A DNA stretch of 64,000 nt. It comes from Tissierellales bacterium (GTDB lineage: Bacteria; Bacillota; Clostridia; Tissierellales; Tissierellaceae). Below are positions 59,691-64,000 of this stretch, piece by piece. The translations under genes and the position numbers were made by a program. A model generated the notes under the pieces. The model worked only from the letters and a program-made list of their open reading frames with translations, had not been told where the DNA came from and searched no databases. Location: NCBI GenBank assembly GCA_030146705.1, contig JASLBE010000007.1, positions 1 to 64,000 on the forward strand, given 5' to 3'. Positions within the stretch are counted from its first letter, which is position 1. Each line of letters opens with the position of its first letter.

Positions 59691-62600
59691 ATGTATAAGT
59701 TAAGTGATAGCATATTAATGAGCAGAGTTGATATTTTGGATACCTATTTAGAGGGGAAAGAGTACTTTGAGACCAATAAGGTCGTTGAGGTTAAAACGAA
59801 CTCTGATAATACGTATTTTGAAGGAAAAGTACATAATAGATCAGAACACCTTACGAAGATTAGGTTTAAACCAGATGGTCAAATAAAAACTGTAAGCTGT
59901 AGTTGCCCAGATTTTAAGAAAAACCTGGGAGATTGTAAGCATATAGTTGCTTTGTTTTGCTTTATTAGACAATTTGAAAAAAAGAAGAAACAAAAGGAAA
60001 AAAGAGAGCAAGAACTTAGGAATATGATTATTGAGTACAGCAGTTCTAAGGATATGGAGAGGGTATACTTAGAAGTAGAATTTAATTTAGAAATAGATAA
60101 GGATGAAGATGAAGACATTATAAGAGGTGGAAATTTAAGCTTTAGGATTGGAGAAAATAGGCTCTACCTAGTTAGGGATATGGATATGTTTTTCCAAAAT
60201 TATGGTAAAAATGAAATTGAGTTTGGTAAATTTTTCACCTATGACCCAACAGTCCATAAGTTTAAAACTGAAGACAGGAAGGCCATAGAATTTTTAAATA
60301 GGGTCTATGAAAGTGCAAAAAATTATATTTCTGATGATAATAAAAAAGCTTTAGAAGATAAAAACATTTACCTAACCCCCCTACTCCTTAAAGAGTTTAT
60401 AGAACTAATAAGGGAGAGGGAAATAAATATTAAGTTTAATGGAGATGACTATAAAGAGGTTAGGGTTACTACTGACAACCTTCCACTAACAATGGAGATA
60501 GAAGAAAAGGATGATAACTTAATCATTTCCTTAAAATCAAATAAGGAGCTAGAATTTTTAAGCCTAGATGGAAAGTATATTTTTGCTGAGGGCTTAATAT
60601 ATGAACTTACTAAGGACCAAAGGGAGAAAATAATCCCTATTTATGAGCAGATTGTTTTTAAGGGTGGAGGAAAAGTTACTATACCCAAGGATTATAGGGA
60701 GGGATATATTTCCAATGTTCTTAGGAATTCCAGCCAATATATAGACCTTAACTTTTCAGAGGAAGTTCAAAATATGATCTATGAAACAGACCTAGATATT
60801 AGGATTTATTTTGATAATGTTAAGGGGTCGATTGTTGGGAAAATTAGTTTTGTCTATGATGATATAGAGATAAACCCTTTTAGCTCTAGTTATACTGGAA
60901 AGATTCCAAGGGATAAAATCCTCCTTAGGGATAGTGAGAGGGAAAGTAGGGTTTTGGCAATTTTAGAAGAGGGATATTTTAAGGTTGTTGATGGGGGTAT
61001 TTACCTATATGAAGATGATGAAATTTATAATTTAGTTTCAAATATAATTCCAAGATTGCAAAAATATAGTAATGTTTATTACTCAAATAATTTTGGAAAT
61101 ATAAAGGTCAACCAAACTTCCATAGGAAGCAAGCTAAAAATAAATGAGGACCTAGACCTACTTGAAATAAACTTTAACCTAGATGGAATAGATATTGATG
61201 AAATAGATGGAATATTCAATGCTATAAGGGATAGTAAAAAGTACTTTAGGCTTAAAGATGGTACCTTCTTGCCTTTAAAAGATGATTATTTTAAAAGCAT
61301 TAAGGAAATAATTGAAGAATTTAATATAACTATTGAAAAAGACAAGCTTACTATGCCTAAATATATGGGGATTTACCTTGATGAATATATGGAAAAAAAC
61401 AAGATAGACAATATAGAGGTTGAGCCAGGATTTAAGGAACTCTTAAAGGATGTAAAGGAGTCTAAGGAAATTGACTACCCACTGCCAAAGGGGATGGATA
61501 ATATTTTAAGAGACTACCAAAAGAAGGGGTTTAACTGGTTAAAAACTATGACTAGGTATGGATTTGGTGGAATTTTAGCCGATGACATGGGGCTAGGAAA
61601 GACCCTCCAGGTAATAACCTTTATAATGTCAGAGAAGGAAGAAAGAGGCCAGGCGGCATCTCTAGTAGTTGTGCCAACCTCCCTTGTTTATAACTGGGAA
61701 AGTGAAGTTGAAAAATTTTCATCTTCCAGGCTTAAAACCTTGGTCATCCAAGGATCTAAGGAGGAAAGGACCAGGCAGGCAAAAAAAATTAAAGACTATG
61801 ACTTGGTAATAACTTCCTATCCACTTCTTAGGAATGACTTAGACCTTTATGAGGATATTAAGTTTAGGTTTTGTATTTTAGATGAGGCTCAAAATATAAA
61901 AAATAGTGAGTCTTTAAATGCCAAGTCTGCCAAGGCTATAAAATCTGAAAATAAGTTTGCCCTAACTGGAACGCCTATGGAAAACTCACTTTCAGAACTC
62001 TGGTCTATATTTGACTTTTTAATGCCAGGTTATTTATTGTCTAAAAAGAAATTTACAGACACTTATGAAAAGCCTATATTTAAGGAGAATGATGAAGGGG
62101 TATTAAGGTCTTTAAACCTTAAGATTAAACCATTTATCTTAAGAAGACTTAAAAAAGATGTATTAAAGGAGCTACCAGACAAGATAGAGCAAAAGGTCTT
62201 AGTTGATATGACCAAGGAGCAAAAAGAGGTCTACCTATATTATATTAGGACCTTAAGGGATGAGATTGCCAGCGAAATTCAGAAAAATGGATACTCTAAG
62301 TCCCATATAAAAATATTAACTGCCCTAACTAGGCTAAGGCAAATTTGTTGTGACCCAAGCCTTTGTGTAGATGACTATAAGGGTGGTAGCGGTAAGATAG
62401 ATTCTTTAGAAAATATATTAGAAGAGGCAGTTGGGGGACATAGGGTCTTAATATTTTCACAATTTACTTCTATGCTAGATATTATTAAGGAATCTTTAGA
62501 AAGAAAGGAAATATCGCATATGTACCTAAATGGGTCAACCCCTATGGAAGAAAGAAATAAAATGGTTGATGAATTTAACAATGGGAAGGCAGATATTTTC

Positions 62601-62897
62601 CTAGTATCTTTAAAGGCAGGGGGAAGTGGACTAAACCTTGTTGGAGCAGATATGGTAATCCACTTTGACCCTTGGTGGAACCCAGCAGTTGAAGAACAGG
62701 CAACAGATAGGGCCTATAGGCTGGGCCAGGAAAACACAGTCCAGGTAATAAAGCTTATAACTAAGGGAACTATTGAAGAAAAGATCTTTGAATTGCAAGA
62801 GCATAAAAAAGAAATGATAGACCTAGTTATAAAAGAAGGGGAAACTTTAATATCTAAGTTAAATGAAAAGGAAATATTGTCATTATTTGAAATATAA
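59691..62897 (+). CDS. SWIM zinc finger SNF2-type helicase
   Basis: 1068 residues. N-terminal SWIM finger VSCSCPDFKKNLGDCKHIV at 67-86 (CxC...CxH), a long middle domain, then an SNF2 ATPase: Walker A ADDMGLGKTLQ near 630, DEAQ box ILDEAQNIKN near 730, and the helicase C domain ending FDPWWNPAVEEQATDRAYRL. Full-length for this group (RapA/HelZ-like DNA translocases in Firmicutes). Target unknown. Start ATG has GGAG about 12 bases upstream, a little far. TATAAT at 59649 may be the -10. Confidence 0.9.
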   Translation: MYKLSDSILMSRVDILDTYLEGKEYFETNKVVEVKTNSDNTYFEGKVHNRSEHLTKIRFKPDGQIKTVSCSCPDFKKNLGDCKHIVALFCFIRQFEKKKKQKEKREQELRNMIIEYSSSKDMERVYLEVEFNLEIDKDEDEDIIRGGNLSFRIGENRLYLVRDMDMFFQNYGKNEIEFGKFFTYDPTVHKFKTEDRKAIEFLNRVYESAKNYISDDNKKALEDKNIYLTPLLLKEFIELIREREINIKFNGDDYKEVRVTTDNLPLTMEIEEKDDNLIISLKSNKELEFLSLDGKYIFAEGLIYELTKDQREKIIPIYEQIVFKGGGKVTIPKDYREGYISNVLRNSSQYIDLNFSEEVQNMIYETDLDIRIYFDNVKGSIVGKISFVYDDIEINPFSSSYTGKIPRDKILLRDSERESRVLAILEEGYFKVVDGGIYLYEDDEIYNLVSNIIPRLQKYSNVYYSNNFGNIKVNQTSIGSKLKINEDLDLLEINFNLDGIDIDEIDGIFNAIRDSKKYFRLKDGTFLPLKDDYFKSIKEIIEEFNITIEKDKLTMPKYMGIYLDEYMEKNKIDNIEVEPGFKELLKDVKESKEIDYPLPKGMDNILRDYQKKGFNWLKTMTRYGFGGILADDMGLGKTLQVITFIMSEKEERGQAASLVVVPTSLVYNWESEVEKFSSSRLKTLVIQGSKEERTRQAKKIKDYDLVITSYPLLRNDLDLYEDIKFRFCILDEAQNIKNSESLNAKSAKAIKSENKFALTGTPMENSLSELWSIFDFLMPGYLLSKKKFTDTYEKPIFKENDEGVLRSLNLKIKPFILRRLKKDVLKELPDKIEQKVLVDMTKEQKEVYLYYIRTLRDEIASEIQKNGYSKSHIKILTALTRLRQICCDPSLCVDDYKGGSGKIDSLENILEEAVGGHRVLIFSQFTSMLDIIKESLERKEISHMYLNGSTPMEERNKMVDEFNNGKADIFLVSLKAGGSGLNLVGADMVIHFDPWWNPAVEEQATDRAYRLGQENTVQVIKLITKGTIEEKIFELQEHKKEMIDLVIKEGETLISKLNEKEILSLFEI

Positions 62898-62922
62898 AAG
62901 GGATAGCTAAGCTATCCCTTTT
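62896..62922. terminator. Hairpin between convergent genes
   Basis: AAAAGGGATAGC / GCTATCCCTTTT, three-base loop. Perfect stem but short T-runs. Confidence 0.6.
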
Positions 62923-62983
62923 CCAATACCCATATATATTAAAATACTAATTTATTATTGAAATCTCTACTAATTAATAAATC

Positions 62984-64000
62984 CTACTCCCTCGTTTTAA
63001 GAGGTCTTAATTCTTTTCCAGCTATCTTATTAACTAAAATTGCAATAGCACCATCACCAGTTATATTACAAGCAGTTCCAAAACTATCTTGGGCTAGGTA
63101 TAGGGCAATCATTAAAGTAAGCATTGGTTGAGAAAAACCTAGCATACTTTCTAGAAGGCCTAGGGCCGCCATAACTGCTCCGCCAGGAACACCAGGGGCT
63201 GCAACCATTGTAACACCAAGCATTAGTATAAATGGAAACATAGCCTTAAAACTTAGGTCCATACCAGTAATCATCATTATGGCAACAGAGCAAGTTGTAA
63301 GTGTAATAGTACTACCAGACAAATGGATTGTAGCACAAAGTGGTACAACAAAGTCTGCTATATCTTCAGAAACCCCATTTTCTTTAGTTTGTTTTAAAGT
63401 AACAGGTATAGTTGCTGCAGAAGACTGGGTACCCACTGCTGTAAAGTAAGCAGGTATCATATTCTTAAGAAGCCTTATAGGGTTGCCCCCTGCAAGAGAT
63501 CCTGATACAGTAAACTGGAATAATAGTATGATTAAGTGCATTAATATTATAAGGACAAAAACCTTAGAGAATATTGATAATATAGTAAATACTTGTCCTG
63601 AGTAAGCCATATTAGCAAAGATACCACAAATATGGATTGGTAGCAGGGGTATAACTATACTATTTATTAACCTAGCAACGATTTCTTGAAATTCATGCAT
63701 TATATTTTTTAAGTAGTCACCCTTAATGACAGCTATTCCAACACCCAGTATGAAAGCAAATAAAAGTGCTGTCATTACTTCAAACATAGGAGGCATTTGA
63801 ACTTCAAAAAAAGCATTTAAAAGACCGTCTTCTGCATTAACAGAGGTTAAGTTTAAGGCCCCCTCCTTTAAAAATTTAGGTAAAACTGTTGATGATGTGA
63901 AAAATGCAAACAAGCCTGAAATAACAGTGGATCCATAAGCAATCCCCGCTGTAACAGCTAACATCTTCCCCGCTTTATCACCAAGATCTCCAATACCAGG
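62984..64000 (-). CDS. Dicarboxylate/amino acid:cation symporter (5' end outside window)
   Basis: SDF/DAACS family membrane symporter (glutamate, aspartate, cystine or C4-dicarboxylates with Na+ or H+). The frame is open through the right edge (upstream codons read PGIGDLGDKAGK), and about 340 of the usual 400-450 residues are present; the first methionine inside the window is not the true start. Signature regions: GTQSSAATIPVTLKQ (re-entrant serine-rich loop HP1), the SGSTITLTTCSVAIMM helix 7 region, APGVPGGAVMAALGLLE (HP2) and QDSFGTACNITGDGA. Substrate cannot be decided. Confidence 0.88.
   Translation of the reverse strand, partial: PGIGDLGDKAGKMLAVTAGIAYGSTVISGLFAFFTSSTVLPKFLKEGALNLTSVNAEDGLLNAFFEVQMPPMFEVMTALLFAFILGVGIAVIKGDYLKNIMHEFQEIVARLINSIVIPLLPIHICGIFANMAYSGQVFTILSIFSKVFVLIILMHLIILLFQFTVSGSLAGGNPIRLLKNMIPAYFTAVGTQSSAATIPVTLKQTKENGVSEDIADFVVPLCATIHLSGSTITLTTCSVAIMMITGMDLSFKAMFPFILMLGVTMVAAPGVPGGAVMAALGLLESMLGFSQPMLTLMIALYLAQDSFGTACNITGDGAIAILVNKIAGKELRPLKTRE

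Noticed and set aside
1..64000. CRISPR arrays, insertion sequences, prophage or integrase genes
   Set aside because: I looked for regular repeats, transposase-like proteins and integrases and saw none; the only tandem DNA repeat is the 39-bp pair at 46593.

Overview
The window is AT-rich (roughly one third G+C by eye), uses AGG heavily for arginine, carries Gram-positive ribosome binding sites, and controls genes with T-boxes, an S-box, a TPP riboswitch and a CIRCE element. This fits a low-GC anaerobic Firmicute. Small cocci and rods of the Tissierellia (Peptoniphilaceae and relatives) are my best guess, but I cannot name a genus. Anaerobic, B12-linked metabolism is suggested by a class II (adenosylcobalamin) ribonucleotide reductase and tandem cobalamin riboswitches. 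No phage, insertion sequence, CRISPR array or rRNA operon is visible.

Layout. 1-7 kb: a MATE exporter cut by the left edge, a small membrane protein, and a two-component system divergent from a two-gene FtsX-type ABC exporter. 7-12 kb: peptidase T, two identical tRNA-Pro genes, an AEC transporter behind a structured leader, S-box-controlled metK, and a YbaK-family deacylase. 12-18.5 kb: recD2, comF, flgM, csrA, a PilT-type ATPase and an M23 peptidase. This keeps the comF-flgM-...-csrA order of flagellar loci, but nothing is left between flgM and csrA except RNA-like hairpins. 18.5-25 kb: AGCS symporter, YihY, hpf beside a DnaA-box cluster, a Trp T-box-controlled tryptophan transporter, and the TPP-controlled thiC-thiW pair.

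25-36 kb: ribokinase, DUF1002 protein, a minus-strand operon (membrane-tethered Mrr-like nuclease, helical protein, GNAT, small ppGpp-hydrolase-like HD protein), a T-box-controlled transporter plus amidohydrolase, flavodoxin divergent from an Old Yellow Enzyme, an aldehyde dehydrogenase, and a cold-shock-domain-like protein. 36-47 kb: a nuclease-helicase fusion, a WG-repeat lipoprotein, an rRNA uracil methyltransferase, acetyltransferases, a methyltransferase, YjbQ, a histidine phosphatase, a DMT exporter and an ECF S-component. 47-48.1 kb: a 1-kb gene-free stretch with two cobalamin riboswitches and a strongly folded, apparently non-coding segment. 48-64 kb: CIRCE-controlled htpG, DUF445, peptidases, FMN reductase, NrdR-box-controlled nrdJ, an ECF sigma/anti-sigma pair, DUF1576, a SWIM-SNF2 helicase, and a dicarboxylate symporter cut by the right edge.

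The genes point to cofactor economy. HMP-phosphate is made by ThiC while thiazole is probably imported by ThiW. DNA precursors depend on B12. Amino-acid supply is sensed through T-boxes and the S-box. The most unusual material is non-coding: the orphan tandem B12 riboswitches with the RNA-like segment behind them, and a decayed or rearranged flagellar island that still carries sigma-28-like promoters.
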